Of a DNA stretch of 64,000 nt, positions 45,980 through 57,348 are shown in pieces (position 1 is the first letter of the stretch; the number at the start of each line of letters is the position of its first letter). Source of the DNA: Pseudomonadota bacterium (GTDB taxonomy: Bacteria > Pseudomonadota > Gammaproteobacteria > Xanthomonadales > Wenzhouxiangellaceae); contig CP053448.1 of assembly GCA_013285445.1 (NCBI GenBank), positions 2,459,530 through 2,523,529 of the forward strand, in the 5' to 3' direction. The position numbers and the translations under genes were made by a program. The notes beneath the pieces are model-generated. The model was not told the DNA's origin, searched no databases, and saw only the letters and a list, made by a program, of their open reading frames with translations.

Positions 45980-47455
45980 TCAGCCGGCGCGCCGCTGCAT
46001 GCGCATGGCATCGGAACGGCGAGCCTCGAGCGCCTCCAGGTAGCCCGGCTCCAGGCCGGTCACGTACCGACCGCTGAAGCAGGAGCTGTCAAACCCGTCA
46101 ATGCGGTCGTTCTTGCCGCGGCAGGCCCGCTCCAGCGCGTCGAGATCCTGGTAGATCAGGCGATCAGCGCCAATGGCCTGCCGAACCTCCTCCTCGCTGC
46201 GGCCGGCGGCCACCAGCTCACTGGCAGCCGGCATATCAATGCCGTACACGTTGGGATACCGCACGGGCGGCGAAGCTGATGCCAGGTAGACCCGCCGCGC
46301 GCCGGCCTCCCGCGCCATCTGGATGATCTGCTTTGAGGTTGTGCCGCGAACGATTGAGTCATCGACCAGCAGCACGTTCTTGCCCTTGAACTCGAGCGCA
46401 ATGGTGTTGAGCTTGCGACGCACGGAACGAACCCGCTCCTCCTGGCCCGGCATGATAAAGGTCCGGCCGATATAGCGGTTCTTGATCAGTCCCTCGCGAT
46501 ACTTGACGTCGAGCTGATGCGCCAGCGGCAGGCAGGCCGTGCGGCTGGTGTCGGGAACGGGGATGACGACATCGATATCGTGATCAGGCCAGTCCTGAAG
46601 GATTCTCTCGGCCAGTGCCTCTCCCATGCGCAGGCGCGCCTTGTAGACCGAAATGTCGTCCATCATCGAATCAGGCCGGGCAAAATACACGTACTCGAAG
46701 ATGCACGGCGTATGCGACTCGGCATGGCTACTGTGGTGTCGGTGCACAGTGCCGTCAAGTGAAACCAGAACGGCCTCGCCGGGAGCCAGGTCGCTGACCA
46801 GCTCGAAGCCGAGAATATCGAGCACGACCGACTCCGAGGCGATGATGTACTCCGGTCCGTCCCCGGATTCGCGCTGCCCCAGGACCGCCGGGCGAATACC
46901 GTGCGGATCACGAAAACCGAGCAGGCCAACGCCGGCGATCAGGGCCACCGCTGCGTAACCGCCGCGACAGCGGCGATAGGCGCCGTCAACCGCGGCAAAC
47001 ACATCTTCGGGCCGGATGCCGTCACGGGTACGCTGACTGAGTTCATGCGCCAGACAGTTAAGCAGCACCTCCGAGTCCGACTCCGTGTTGATATGGCGCC
47101 GATCCTCTTCGAACAGTTCATGGCTGAGCCGTTCGCTATTGATCAGATTGCCGTTGTGCCCGAGCGCGATTCCGCACGGCGAGTTGACGTACATCGGCTG
47201 GGCCTCGTCCGGCCGATCGCAGCCGGCAGTTGGATAGCGAACATGGCCGATTCCAACCTCACCGGTCAGCCCGGCCACCGCGCTTTCGGAAAACACGTCG
47301 CGCACCAGTCCCATGCCGCGCGCCGAGCGCATTCGGCCCTGATCCAGGGTGGTCATGCCGGCCGCATCCTGACCGCGATGCTGCAGCACGGTCATGGCAT
47401 CGTAGAGACGAGCGGCGACCGGCGTGCGACCAACAATTCCGACGATTCCGCACAT
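45980..47455 (-). CDS. purF: Amidophosphoribosyltransferase
   Basis: 491 aa from the ATG at 47455; the nucleophilic Cys2 (MCGIVGIVG) is exposed after Met removal. N-terminal glutaminase domain, then the PRPP site VLLVDDSIVRGTTSKQIIQMAREAG. First step of purine synthesis. Last gene of the aroC-to-purF run, 1 base after cvpA. Confidence 0.98.
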   Translation of the reverse strand: MCGIVGIVGRTPVAARLYDAMTVLQHRGQDAAGMTTLDQGRMRSARGMGLVRDVFSESAVAGLTGEVGIGHVRYPTAGCDRPDEAQPMYVNSPCGIALGHNGNLINSERLSHELFEEDRRHINTESDSEVLLNCLAHELSQRTRDGIRPEDVFAAVDGAYRRCRGGYAAVALIAGVGLLGFRDPHGIRPAVLGQRESGDGPEYIIASESVVLDILGFELVSDLAPGEAVLVSLDGTVHRHHSSHAESHTPCIFEYVYFARPDSMMDDISVYKARLRMGEALAERILQDWPDHDIDVVIPVPDTSRTACLPLAHQLDVKYREGLIKNRYIGRTFIMPGQEERVRSVRRKLNTIALEFKGKNVLLVDDSIVRGTTSKQIIQMAREAGARRVYLASASPPVRYPNVYGIDMPAASELVAAGRSEEEVRQAIGADRLIYQDLDALERACRGKNDRIDGFDSSCFSGRYVTGLEPGYLEALEARRSDAMRMQRRAG

Positions 47456-47456
47456 C

Positions 47457-47969
47457 TCAGGCCTCCGCCTCCGCAACCACTTCTTCTGGCAGATAGTTCT
47501 GGATCGACTCGGGGAAGCGCTCCACCAGCCAGCGGCCCAGACGCTCGAATTCAGGCAGCAGCATTGACTGCTGCCACCACGGATCTTCCACAAATGGCGT
47601 GAACCCGGCGATCACGACACCCACCAGGACAATCGCCACGCCGCGAAGCGCGCCGAACAGTGCGCCGAACATCCGATCCGTCCCGCTCAGGCCGGTGCCG
47701 ACAACCAGCTTGCCGAGCAGATAATTGCACAACCCACCAACCGCCAGCACAACCACGAAAACGCCGGCAAACGCCACGATCACGCGCACCGAGGGCACCT
47801 CGATGACATGCTCCAGCCGCAGTGACAGCGGGCCGGCGGCCTGCAGCGCGGCATAGCCGGCCGCAACCCAGACCAGCAGCGAAAAAACCTCGCGCACGAA
47901 TCCGCGAAACAGGCTGACGATCATCGATACCAGACAGATGGCCAGAATCGCATAATCGGCGCCATTCAT
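47457..47969 (-). CDS. cvpA: CvpA family membrane protein
   Basis: 170 aa, four hydrophobic segments, starting MNGADYAILAICLVSMIVSLFRGFVREVFSLLVWVAAGYAAL, the CvpA signature. The position just before purF is conserved in proteobacteria. Role in envelope homeostasis is known by association. Overlaps the SPOR gene by 4 bases. Confidence 0.95.
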   Translation of the reverse strand: MNGADYAILAICLVSMIVSLFRGFVREVFSLLVWVAAGYAALQAAGPLSLRLEHVIEVPSVRVIVAFAGVFVVVLAVGGLCNYLLGKLVVGTGLSGTDRMFGALFGALRGVAIVLVGVVIAGFTPFVEDPWWQQSMLLPEFERLGRWLVERFPESIQNYLPEEVVAEAEA

Positions 47970-48931
47970 GGATGGGATACCACGATCCCTTCCAGCCCGG
48001 CCTCGCTGCGCAGTTCCTCAAGCAGCGCGTCGGCCCGTTCCCGATTGTTGAAATTGCCAACGCGGACCCGCCAGATCATTCGTCCACCGCTGTCCTCGCC
48101 GTGCATGAAAGCGTCATGATTCTGCTCGCGCAGCTGCGCCACCAGGCGATCGGCGTTGTTGCGGCTGGCAAAAGAGCCGACCTGGACAGCAAACCCCGCT
48201 CCTGTGGCCGCACGCGGCGGGTCGGCGGGGTCGCTTGTTGCCTCGGCGGTGACTGTATCGAACTCCCGCACCACCGGCTCCACCCCGGCCACGGTTGCGG
48301 CGATCTGGTCTCGTGCACGGCCGGCCAGGCTCTCGCTCTGGTAGGGACCGGTGCGTAAACGATAAAGCTCGGACTGGTCGCGCACGAGCGTGTCAGTGAC
48401 CACCGAATGACCGAGGTCCTCCAGCCTAGATCGCACGATTGAGGCCGTTTCGGCGCTGCCAAAAACAGCCACTTGAACCATCCACCCGCCGATCGCATCG
48501 GATTGGGACACCTCTGTCCGGATCTGCCGATCAGCGCTGCTGTCGGACACTTCCGGTTTATCGCGCGACCCCTCGCTGGCCGGACCCGGCCCGGCCGGCG
48601 GCGCCGATTCCGCGACCATGTCCGGAGAGTTGGCCTCCGGCTGCTCCTCGGTACGCACGGACGGGATTTCGGGCGGATCGACAACGACCGGCGCAGGATC
48701 CGCCGACCCCGTCTGTTCAGGCGACGAGTCGGGCACGCGTGCCCGTTCCGGGTCGAGCGCGAGACGGCGCATTTCGCGACGTTCGCCCTCCGCGCGCTGG
48801 GGCAGATCGACCGCCAGCTGTCGCGGCCCGGGATCGATCCCGTCATCCTCAAACAGCATGGGCAGAAAGATCACCGCCAGTGCAATCAGGATGGTCGCGC
48901 CGACCAACCGCTGCTTCAAAACATTGTCCAT
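47966..48931 (-). CDS. dedD: SPOR-domain protein (DedD-like)
   Basis: 321 aa from the ATG at 48931. Membrane helix LKQRLVGATILIALAVIFLPMLF, a long Pro/Ser/Glu-rich linker, and two SPOR-like repeats: one at about 148-215 (GGWMVQVAVFGSAETASIVRSRLEDLGHSVV) and one at about 240-315 (GFAVQVGSFASRNNADRLVAQLREQNHDAFM...WRVRVGNFNNRERADALLEELR). SPOR binds denuded glycan strands at the division septum. Two copies are more than in DedD of E. coli (one), so this may be a lineage form. Confidence 0.9.
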   Translation of the reverse strand: MDNVLKQRLVGATILIALAVIFLPMLFEDDGIDPGPRQLAVDLPQRAEGERREMRRLALDPERARVPDSSPEQTGSADPAPVVVDPPEIPSVRTEEQPEANSPDMVAESAPPAGPGPASEGSRDKPEVSDSSADRQIRTEVSQSDAIGGWMVQVAVFGSAETASIVRSRLEDLGHSVVTDTLVRDQSELYRLRTGPYQSESLAGRARDQIAATVAGVEPVVREFDTVTAEATSDPADPPRAATGAGFAVQVGSFASRNNADRLVAQLREQNHDAFMHGEDSGGRMIWRVRVGNFNNRERADALLEELRSEAGLEGIVVSHP

Positions 48932-48936
48932 GATGG

Positions 48937-50191
48937 TCACAAATGCTGTTTGATCAGGGGCCACGCTTCAGCCACGGTGCGAAATGACCCGAACACGACG
49001 ATACGGTCGCCCTGTCCGCATTCGGCGAGCGCGCGCTGAAGAGCCGCGGCTACCGATTCTACCGTTTCCACGCGGCCAGTGACAGACGCCCGCCGGACAC
49101 GGCTCGCCAGCACTTGGCCCGACTGTCCGCGATCACCGGCGCTGCTGGCCACGAACCAGGCATCAAAGCAGTGCTGGAGCGGTCGCGCAATTCCGGTCAC
49201 ATCCTTGTCGGCCAGGGCACTGAACACCGCGACGCTGCGGCCCTCGCTCGGCTCCAGCATCCGCGCCAGACCACGGGCCGCGTGCGGATTGTGGGCAACA
49301 TCGACGATGACCTCGGTGCCGCAGTCAAACCGCTCGAACCGGCCAGGCAAGCAGACGCCCCGCAATCCCCTGGCCATTGCTGAAGCATCAACCGGCAGTC
49401 GCTCCTCGAGCAGCGCCAGTGCGGCCGCTGCACAGGCGGCATTGCGCAACTGCCAGTCGCCCGGGAGCGCCGCGGGCCGCAGACTGCAGCTGCCGCGGCG
49501 CCGCGCTGCCCAATGGCGTCCGGGACGGAAAATACGCGCCCCGCGCTCATGCAGGGCTTCAAGCAGCCCCGACGGCGGCCGCGGCTCACCCACAATGACC
49601 GGGCGTCCGGCGCGGGCGATACCGGCCTTCTCGCGGCCGATCGCCGAGCGCGTGGACCCGAGCCAGTCAGCGTGATCCAGGCCAATACTGGTGATGATCG
49701 CGATATCAGCATCAACGACGTTGACCGCATCCAGACGCCCGCCGAGTCCGACCTCAAGCAGCCAGGCATCGACATCGCTGTCCATGCCCAACACCATCGC
49801 GGCGAGCGTGATGTGCTCGAAATAGGTCAGATCGACGCCGGCGCGAGCCGCCTCCACCGCCTCCAGGGATTCCACAATGGCCGATTCCGACGCCATGACC
49901 CCGCCGATACGCATGCGCTCGGCGAAGGCGTGAACGTGTGGCGAGGTATAGGCCAGCGGACGATGACCGGCCGCCACCAGCATCGACTCGCACATGGCCA
50001 CGACCGAACCCTTGCCGTTGGTTCCGCCAATGGTGATGACTGGCCGCCGACCGGGCCCGATGGCCAGGCGTTCGGCAACCGTAGCGACACGCTCCAGACC
50101 CGGCACGATGCGCGACTGCGGGCTTCGTCGCTCCAGCGCGTCGAGCCAGGCACTCAGGGTGGTGGGGTTCAAGGACGGGCAGCGGGAAGAA

Positions 50192-50208
<17 letters not shown>
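48937..50208 (-). CDS. folC: Bifunctional folylpolyglutamate synthase / dihydrofolate synthase
   Basis: 423 aa from the GTG at 50208; overlaps accD by 17 bases. ATP site [20 protein letters not shown], then [29 protein letters not shown] and [18 protein letters not shown]. Adds glutamate to dihydropteroate and folates. Confidence 0.96.
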
Positions 50209-51115
<907 letters not shown>

Positions 51116-51117
51116 GG

Positions 51118-51957
51118 TCAGGCGCGCACGGTGTCGGAATTCAGGCGGGCAGAGGCGGTATTGTCCATGGCACGGCGGACCGAGGCAAGATAGTCCCGCG
51201 CAATGGCCACGGCCGCTGCTGGCGTATCGGCCCGGTCAAGCTGTGCCACCAGGGCCGAACCGATGACCACGCCATCGGCATGGCCGGCCACCGCGGCCGC
51301 CTGTTGGGGTGTGCGAATACCGAAACCGACCGCCACCGGGACTTCCGATGCCGCCTTCACCTCGGCCACCGCCGGCGCCAGTGTCGCGATGTCCAGCGAA
51401 GCCGCGCCCGTCACGCCCTTGATCGAAACGCAGTAGATGAAACCGCCGGCCAGTTCAGCCGTGCGCTGCAGACGCCCGGGCGTCGTCGTGGGCGCAACCA
51501 GGAAAATCTGGTGCAGCCCGCTGTCGACGAGCTCGCTGCGCCACTGCTCGGCTTCATCGGCCGGGCAGTCGACCACCAGCACCCCGTCAACCCCGGCCGA
51601 TTTCGCTTCAACACAGAACCGCTCGATGCCACGCCGCTCAATCGGGTTGGCATAGCCCATCAGGACCACCGGGGTTGCGCTGTCGCAGCGCCTGAATTCA
51701 GCGACCATGGCAAGCACCTCATCCAGACCGACACCGTGCTCAAGTGCACGTGCACAGGCATTCTGGATGACCGGCCCGTCGGCCATGACATCAGAGAACG
51801 GCATTCCGAGCTCCAGCAGGTCCGCGCCGGCCTCGACGGCCGCCTGCATGACTGCAACCGTGGCATCCGGGTGGGGATGCCCGGCGGTCACATACGGAAT
51901 CAGGGCACAGCGCCCCTGCGCCTTCAGTTGACGAAAACGCTGGTCAATGCGGTTCAA
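51118..51957 (-). CDS. trpA: Tryptophan synthase alpha subunit
   Basis: 279 aa. The start is TTG at 51957 ([28 protein letters not shown]), overlapping the trpB TGA; the N-terminus fits the family well, so TTG is the likely initiator. [21 protein letters not shown] contains the catalytic Glu and Asp. Cleaves indole-3-glycerol phosphate. Confidence 0.97.
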   Translation of the reverse strand: MNRIDQRFRQLKAQGRCALIPYVTAGHPHPDATVAVMQAAVEAGADLLELGMPFSDVMADGPVIQNACARALEHGVGLDEVLAMVAEFRRCDSATPVVLMGYANPIERRGIERFCVEAKSAGVDGVLVVDCPADEAEQWRSELVDSGLHQIFLVAPTTTPGRLQRTAELAGGFIYCVSIKGVTGAASLDIATLAPAVAEVKAASEVPVAVGFGIRTPQQAAAVAGHADGVVIGSALVAQLDRADTPAAAVAIARDYLASVRRAMDNTASARLNSDTVRA

Positions 51958-53177
51958 ATCGAGATCCTTTCCAGTTCAGCCACGGTATTGATATCCTTGT
52001 CACCCCGCCCTGAGAGGTTGACCAGCACGATCTGATCAGGCTTCATGCCGGCGGCCATCTTCATGCCGTGAGCGATGGCGTGGGCACTTTCAAGCGCCGG
52101 CATGATGCCTTCGCCGCGCGTGAGCTCGTGAAAGGCCGCCAGCGCTTCCTCATCGTCAATTCCGACGTAGCTGGCCCGACCCGAATCCTTCAGCCAGGCG
52201 TGTTCTGGGCCGACACCCGGATAGTCCAGCCCGGCCGATATTGAATGGGTGTTGCGGATCTGGCCGGCATCGTCATCGAGTAGATAAGTCCGGCTGCCGT
52301 GCAGCACGCCAACACGGCCGGCGCACAGGCTGGCCGCATGCTCGTGACCGGACAGTCCGTGACCGGCCGCCTCGACACCGACCATGGCCACGCCGGCATC
52401 AGCGATAAACGGGTGAAACAGACCGATGGCATTGGAGCCACCGCCAACACAGGCCACCAGCGCATCGGGCAGGCACCCGTACAACTCGAGCATCTGCCGC
52501 CTCGCCTCGCGGCCAACAACGGCGTTGAAGTCGCGCACCATGGCCGGATAGGGATGGGGGCCGGCCACCGTGCCCAGCACGTAGAAGGTGTCGTCGACGT
52601 GGGTCACCCAGTCGCGCATGGCCTCGTTGAGCGCGTCCTTGAGCGTCTTCGAACCGGCCTCGACGCTGACCACTTCGGCGCCAAGCAACTTCATGCGATA
52701 GACATTGACCGACTGACGCCGGATATCCTCCGAGCCCATGTACACAATGCAGCGCATGCCCAACCGTGCCGCAACGGTCGCGGTGGCAACCCCGTGCTGA
52801 CCGGCACCGGTTTCGGCAATCACGCGCTGTTTTCCCATCGCCCGGGCCAGCAGCGCCTGACCAACCGTGTTGTTGATCTTGTGCGCGCCCGTGTGATTGA
52901 GATCCTCGCGCTTGAGCACGATCTTCGCGCCGCCAAGCTTGCGCGTGAGATTCTCTGCAAAATACAGCGGTGAGGGCCGGCCAACGAAATGCGCCAGGTC
53001 CGCATCCAGCCGCGCCACGAATTCATCATCCGCCAGATATCTGCGCCAGGCGACCTCGAGTTCCTCGAGTGCCGGCATCAGCGTCTCGGAAACGAAGCGA
53101 CCACCGAACATACCGAAGTGGCCGCCGGCATCCGGCAGTCGCTGTTCGATCGTCATGTCGGGTGCTGGTTCAGCCAT
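51954..53177 (-). CDS. trpB: Tryptophan synthase beta subunit
   Basis: 407 aa from the ATG at 53177 (GAGGCGG upstream), overlapping the trpF end by 8 bases. PLP lysine in [19 protein letters not shown], and [16 protein letters not shown]. Condenses indole and serine. Conserved place between trpF and trpA. Confidence 0.98.
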   Translation of the reverse strand: MAEPAPDMTIEQRLPDAGGHFGMFGGRFVSETLMPALEELEVAWRRYLADDEFVARLDADLAHFVGRPSPLYFAENLTRKLGGAKIVLKREDLNHTGAHKINNTVGQALLARAMGKQRVIAETGAGQHGVATATVAARLGMRCIVYMGSEDIRRQSVNVYRMKLLGAEVVSVEAGSKTLKDALNEAMRDWVTHVDDTFYVLGTVAGPHPYPAMVRDFNAVVGREARRQMLELYGCLPDALVACVGGGSNAIGLFHPFIADAGVAMVGVEAAGHGLSGHEHAASLCAGRVGVLHGSRTYLLDDDAGQIRNTHSISAGLDYPGVGPEHAWLKDSGRASYVGIDDEEALAAFHELTRGEGIMPALESAHAIAHGMKMAAGMKPDQIVLVNLSGRGDKDINTVAELERISI

Positions 53178-53772
53178 GTCTTGCCGCCTCAATAAACTCA
53201 TGCATCAGCTTATCACTCTTGACGCCCGGACTGCGCTCCACGCCACTGGAGACATCGACGGCCATCGGTGAGAGCCGACGACAGGCCGCAGCCACGTTTC
53301 CGGGATGCAGTCCACCGGCAAGAATCCAGGGCTGCTTGAGCGCCGGGACTCGGTTCCAGTCAAAGGTGTCACCGCGACCGCCACGCTGGCCGGACCGGTG
53401 CGCATCCAGCAACAGCGCGTCGGCCTGCTCGAACCCATCGACAGCGACCGCTTCATCGCCCATCGCCAGCGCCTTGATCCAGGGCCGCCCGAATTGGCGA
53501 CAGAAGGCCTGGTTTTCGCTGCCGTGAAACTGCAGCCAGTCCAGCGGCACCTTATCAAGCACCCCGGTTACATCGCCAGGCCGGGGATCCATGAACAGAC
53601 CGACGCGGCTGACGAATGGCGGCAGCGCGCGGCAAATGGCCCGCGCCGTTTCCGGGTCAACGCAGCGCGGGCTGCTTCCGACAAACACCAGACCGATCGC
53701 ATCCGCGCCCAAAGCGGCCGCGGCCATCGCATCGTCGAGGCGGGTAATGCCGCAGATCTTGACCCGGGTCAC
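53170..53772 (-). CDS. trpF: Phosphoribosylanthranilate isomerase
   Basis: 200 aa from a GTG at 53772 that overlaps the truA stop (GTGA). [27 protein letters not shown] with the catalytic Cys, QFHGSEN, and [11 protein letters not shown] with [13 protein letters not shown] at the end. Tryptophan pathway step 3. Runs on to trpB and trpA. Confidence 0.96.
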   Translation of the reverse strand: MTRVKICGITRLDDAMAAAALGADAIGLVFVGSSPRCVDPETARAICRALPPFVSRVGLFMDPRPGDVTGVLDKVPLDWLQFHGSENQAFCRQFGRPWIKALAMGDEAVAVDGFEQADALLLDAHRSGQRGGRGDTFDWNRVPALKQPWILAGGLHPGNVAAACRRLSPMAVDVSSGVERSPGVKSDKLMHEFIEAARHG

Positions 53773-54569
53773 GGCGTCTCACCCCCGGCATCGTCCGGAA
53801 AGCCGACCGTTTCAAATAGCGGCAGTCCCGGGTAGCCCGGATAGGTTGGCGCCACGAAATACAGGCCTTCGGCCGCAGCGGTGACGCCGGCGCGGGTCCG
53901 GTCGCGCGCCTCAAGCACCTGACGCGGCCAGTCGACCGGGCGCTCGCCGGTCCCGACGGGAATCAGGGTTCCGACCATGTTGCGCACCATGTGATAGACG
54001 AAGGCATTGGCTTCCACCTCAATCATGATCTCTGCGCCCTCACGCGCCACATCGATGGCGTGGACCGTGCGCACCGGTGAGCGGGACTGGCAACCAACTG
54101 CCCGAAAGCTGGAGAAGTCATGCTCGCCGATCAGTGGCCGGGCCGCGCGCTGCATGCGCCCGACATCAAGCGGCCGGCGCACCCAGCTGACCCGGCCAAG
54201 CTCAATGGCCGGACGCACCCAGCGGTTGAGAATGCGATATCGATAGTGTCGCCGCGTGGCCGAAAAGCGCGCGTGAAACCGGTCATCGACCGCGCGCACC
54301 CACAGCAGGCTGATGCCACCGGGCAAATGAGTATTGGTGCCGAGCACCCAGGCACGCTCGCTGCGCTCGCACTCGACATCGAAATGAACGACCTGGCAGC
54401 AGGCATGCACCCCGCTATCGGTTCGGCCGGCACAATGGACCCTTACCGGCTGATCGGCAACCCGCGCCAGCGCCTCTTCCAGGCACTGCTGCACGGTCGG
54501 CGTCTGGCGCTGCCGCTGCCAGCCGAAGAATCCGCTGCCGTCGTATTCGACACCTGCCGCCAGGCGCAT
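53769..54569 (-). CDS. truA: tRNA pseudouridine(38-40) synthase
   Basis: 266 aa. Catalytic Asp in GRTDSGVHACCQVVHFD, YDGSGFFGWQRQ near the start, YRYRILNRWVRPAI and NAFVYHMVRNMVGTLIPVG. It lies 15 bases after fimV. Confidence 0.97.
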   Translation of the reverse strand: MRLAAGVEYDGSGFFGWQRQRQTPTVQQCLEEALARVADQPVRVHCAGRTDSGVHACCQVVHFDVECERSERAWVLGTNTHLPGGISLLWVRAVDDRFHARFSATRRHYRYRILNRWVRPAIELGRVSWVRRPLDVGRMQRAARPLIGEHDFSSFRAVGCQSRSPVRTVHAIDVAREGAEIMIEVEANAFVYHMVRNMVGTLIPVGTGERPVDWPRQVLEARDRTRAGVTAAAEGLYFVAPTYPGYPGLPLFETVGFPDDAGGETP

Positions 54570-54584
54570 GTGAGCGCCAGGCGA

Positions 54585-57263
54585 TCAGAGCTCGTCGAGC
54601 AGTTTGCGGGCCTGGGCCTGTTTTTCAGAGCTGCCGCCGCTGGCCACTTCTTCAAGCACTGTGCGCGCGGAATCGGCCAGGTCAACCGAAATATACGCCC
54701 GCGCCAGATCCAGCTTCACGTCGGCGTCCTCGTCGCTGAGCGTCGCGCCTTCGCGCTGGTCGTCTGGCGGCTCATCGCCGGCCGCCTCAGCCCCAGGCAC
54801 CGGCTCTTCGCCGTGCCCGGGCGGTACTTCCGAGTCCGCATCACCGGCGTCCTCTTCCGGCAGATCCAGATCCTCGTAGACCTCGGGGGACGGGGTTTCG
54901 GTTTCGTCGATGACGGTCTTGTCAGTGCTGTTATCGTCCGCCTCGACCTGCGAAGAAAACTCGAAATCCAGATCCATTCCCGCCGATTCCCCGGTGGACT
55001 CCACGCCCTCGCTGACCGCTTCGTCCGGCCCACCCTGGTCATCGTCGGATCGCGTGCTGGGCAGCTCCTCGATCTCGTCAAACTCATCGAAATCGGCCTC
55101 GGTACCCGCCTCGTCGAAGGACGTGTCCTGACCCGGTTCCTGGGACGGATCATCCAGACGTTCGGCAAGAACGGCCAGGTCCATATCCTCTCCAAGCGCC
55201 GACTTGTTCTCGTCAGCCTCATCGTCCTCGCCCGGCAAGGTTACCGCCTGATCCTCAGACGCTTCGTCGACCTCGATCTCGTCGAACACGGACTCATCCG
55301 GCTCGCTGCCTTCGTCCAGCTCGAAATCGTCGGCTCCTGTCGCGGTACCGGCCTCCTCTTCATCGAACATGCCCATCAGCTCATCGGCACGCCGTTCAAG
55401 CTCATCGCCAGCCTCGACCGGCCGTTCCTCGCGCGGCGTCAACAGCGGATGATCCGGAGCGTGTGCCGCGGCCAGACTGAGCGCCTCCTGCCATTCCCCG
55501 GCCGACTCGTCGTCGACCTGCTGGTACATTCGATCAAAGGCATCTGCAAAAGCGGCCTCGTCACCATGATCGGCCAGCGCGCGCAGCAGCATCAGATGAG
55601 CGGTCAGATCGGACGGGTTGCTGGCTACCTCGGCCCGGATTTCCTCGAGCCACTGACGGTTATCTTCGGCCGTATCGCCGGCACCACCGCCCCGACGACG
55701 CAGCCACAGGACGAGCAGCGCGATTGCAACCACCACCACAAGCACACCGACTGCCGGCCACAGCCAGCCGAAACCGCCACCCGGAGAGCGGGTCACCGGC
55801 ATCGGCTCGGTGGCCTGCGTCGGGCTGGTCTGATCGCTTCCCTCCGAAGCGTCCGCGGATTGTTCACCGCCGGTCTGGCTATCGGCCATCTCGGCGTCGG
55901 AAACCGGCGCTTCGGACGAATCCGAACCAACGTCCGTCGCCGCTTCTTCGGCGGCCAGCTCCTGTTCGAGTTCGCGCAGATAATCGGACACCGAATCGGT
56001 CGATTCCACAACCTCTTCGCGCGCCGCCTGGGCTTCCCGGCGCTCACGCTCTTCGCGCAAACGCTGCTCCAGCTCGGCCAGGGATTCCTCGGCAACGGCC
56101 AGACCGGCCATGTCCCGGGCCCTCAGGGCGTCACGAATCTCGGCAATGCGCTGATCGAACTCCTCGCCACCGAGATCCTCGAGCAGCAGCTCGTCCTCGA
56201 TCTGCGTGATGGCTTGCTCAACGCGTTCAATATCGCCGTCCGAGACCGCCGATCCATCGGCAAAATCATCCTCTTCCGGAGGCACCACATCCAGCCGGTG
56301 GACCACTTCAGACTCCGGCTCCGGCTCTGGTACCGACTCGGGTTCGACAGCCGCGGGCGCCGGATCCGCGACCTGATCGGCCGGCGCCTCCGGCAGACCG
56401 GCCTCGCTGATCACCGGCACCGGTTCGGCGGTGCCCTGCTGCCAGGCGCGCATGTGCTCCCGGATGGTCTGCTCAGCGCGGCTGTCGCTGATGGCGCGGA
56501 CATCCGCAACATCGGGCATGTCCAGCCGGACTTCACTGCGCAGGCGGTTGATGTTGTCGTCGATGAACGCCTGGCGATTGCGGTTGAAGATGGCCAGCAT
56601 GACCTGGTCCATGCTCAGCGAGCGATCCGGTCGCCAGTCGTTGGCGATTCTCCACAGCGTGTCACCGCGCGCCACGGTGACGCTGCCGGCACCCTGCCTG
56701 GCCGAGGGGGCCGGGGCTGACGCCGGCTCGGCCGGGGTCGGGGTCGCGGCCGGACGACGGTCAGCCGGCTCGGTGCGGGCCGGGCGTGGCGGGGGCGGCG
56801 TGGCGGCTTCAGGCTCGACCGCAGGGCGGCGCTGCACCGGCGGCGGTGAATCGATCGTTGGCGGATCCAGAAACAGCGTGTACTCGCGCAGTACCCGCCC
56901 GTTCGACCAGCGCGCGTCGATCAAGACCTGCACGATGGGGTCGCTGACGACCTGTTGTGAGCGAATCCTGACCCGTGGCGGGTCTACATTTCGATCCACG
57001 CTGACCCCGAGCCCCAGTGCCAGCGACTCGCTGGGTACGCCCAGACGCTCGAAATCCTCCAGCGAGGCCACGCCGACGGTCAGCGAATCCCCGGCTTCGC
57101 CTTCCGCCTCGATCAGCCGGATCGATACGTCCAGTCGCTGGCCAAGCCAGGAGTCGACCCGCGCCTCGCCGAGCCCCAGGGCACGCAGTGTCCCTGCCGG
57201 AAACAGCAGAATCAGCGTTCCCAGCAGAACCGGGACAACCCATCGTACATTGCTCGTAGACAT
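54585..57263 (-). CDS. fimV: FimV/HubP-family polar scaffold protein
   Basis: 892 aa from the ATG at 57263. Signal (VRWVVPVLLGTLILLFPAG), an N-terminal conserved domain (GLGEARVDSWLGQRLDVSIRLIEAEG to REYTLFLDPP), a Pro-rich linker, a LysM domain at about 193-250 (VTVARGDTLWRIANDWRP), a predicted coiled-coil at about 340-440, a membrane helix near 499-521 (LWPAVGVLVVVVAIALLVLWL), a long acidic cytoplasmic region and a C-terminal TPR-like FimV motif (VKLDLARAYISVDLADSARTVLEEV). It organises pole-localised machinery such as type IV pili. Position upstream of truA is conserved in pseudomonads and xanthomonads. Confidence 0.95.
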   Translation of the reverse strand: MSTSNVRWVVPVLLGTLILLFPAGTLRALGLGEARVDSWLGQRLDVSIRLIEAEGEAGDSLTVGVASLEDFERLGVPSESLALGLGVSVDRNVDPPRVRIRSQQVVSDPIVQVLIDARWSNGRVLREYTLFLDPPTIDSPPPVQRRPAVEPEAATPPPPRPARTEPADRRPAATPTPAEPASAPAPSARQGAGSVTVARGDTLWRIANDWRPDRSLSMDQVMLAIFNRNRQAFIDDNINRLRSEVRLDMPDVADVRAISDSRAEQTIREHMRAWQQGTAEPVPVISEAGLPEAPADQVADPAPAAVEPESVPEPEPESEVVHRLDVVPPEEDDFADGSAVSDGDIERVEQAITQIEDELLLEDLGGEEFDQRIAEIRDALRARDMAGLAVAEESLAELEQRLREERERREAQAAREEVVESTDSVSDYLRELEQELAAEEAATDVGSDSSEAPVSDAEMADSQTGGEQSADASEGSDQTSPTQATEPMPVTRSPGGGFGWLWPAVGVLVVVVAIALLVLWLRRRGGGAGDTAEDNRQWLEEIRAEVASNPSDLTAHLMLLRALADHGDEAAFADAFDRMYQQVDDESAGEWQEALSLAAAHAPDHPLLTPREERPVEAGDELERRADELMGMFDEEEAGTATGADDFELDEGSEPDESVFDEIEVDEASEDQAVTLPGEDDEADENKSALGEDMDLAVLAERLDDPSQEPGQDTSFDEAGTEADFDEFDEIEELPSTRSDDDQGGPDEAVSEGVESTGESAGMDLDFEFSSQVEADDNSTDKTVIDETETPSPEVYEDLDLPEEDAGDADSEVPPGHGEEPVPGAEAAGDEPPDDQREGATLSDEDADVKLDLARAYISVDLADSARTVLEEVASGGSSEKQAQARKLLDEL

Positions 57264-57348
57264 GAGCGCCAGCACCCTCTATGCAAACAAAATGGCGGTA
57301 TATCAACCGAGTATACCAACGACCTCACACAACAATAAAGCACCGATT

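Noticed and set aside
54120..56720. 866-codon plus-strand frame opposite fimV
   Set aside because: Antisense shadow of FimV; the minus strand has LysM, membrane helix and TPR motif in the right order and place.
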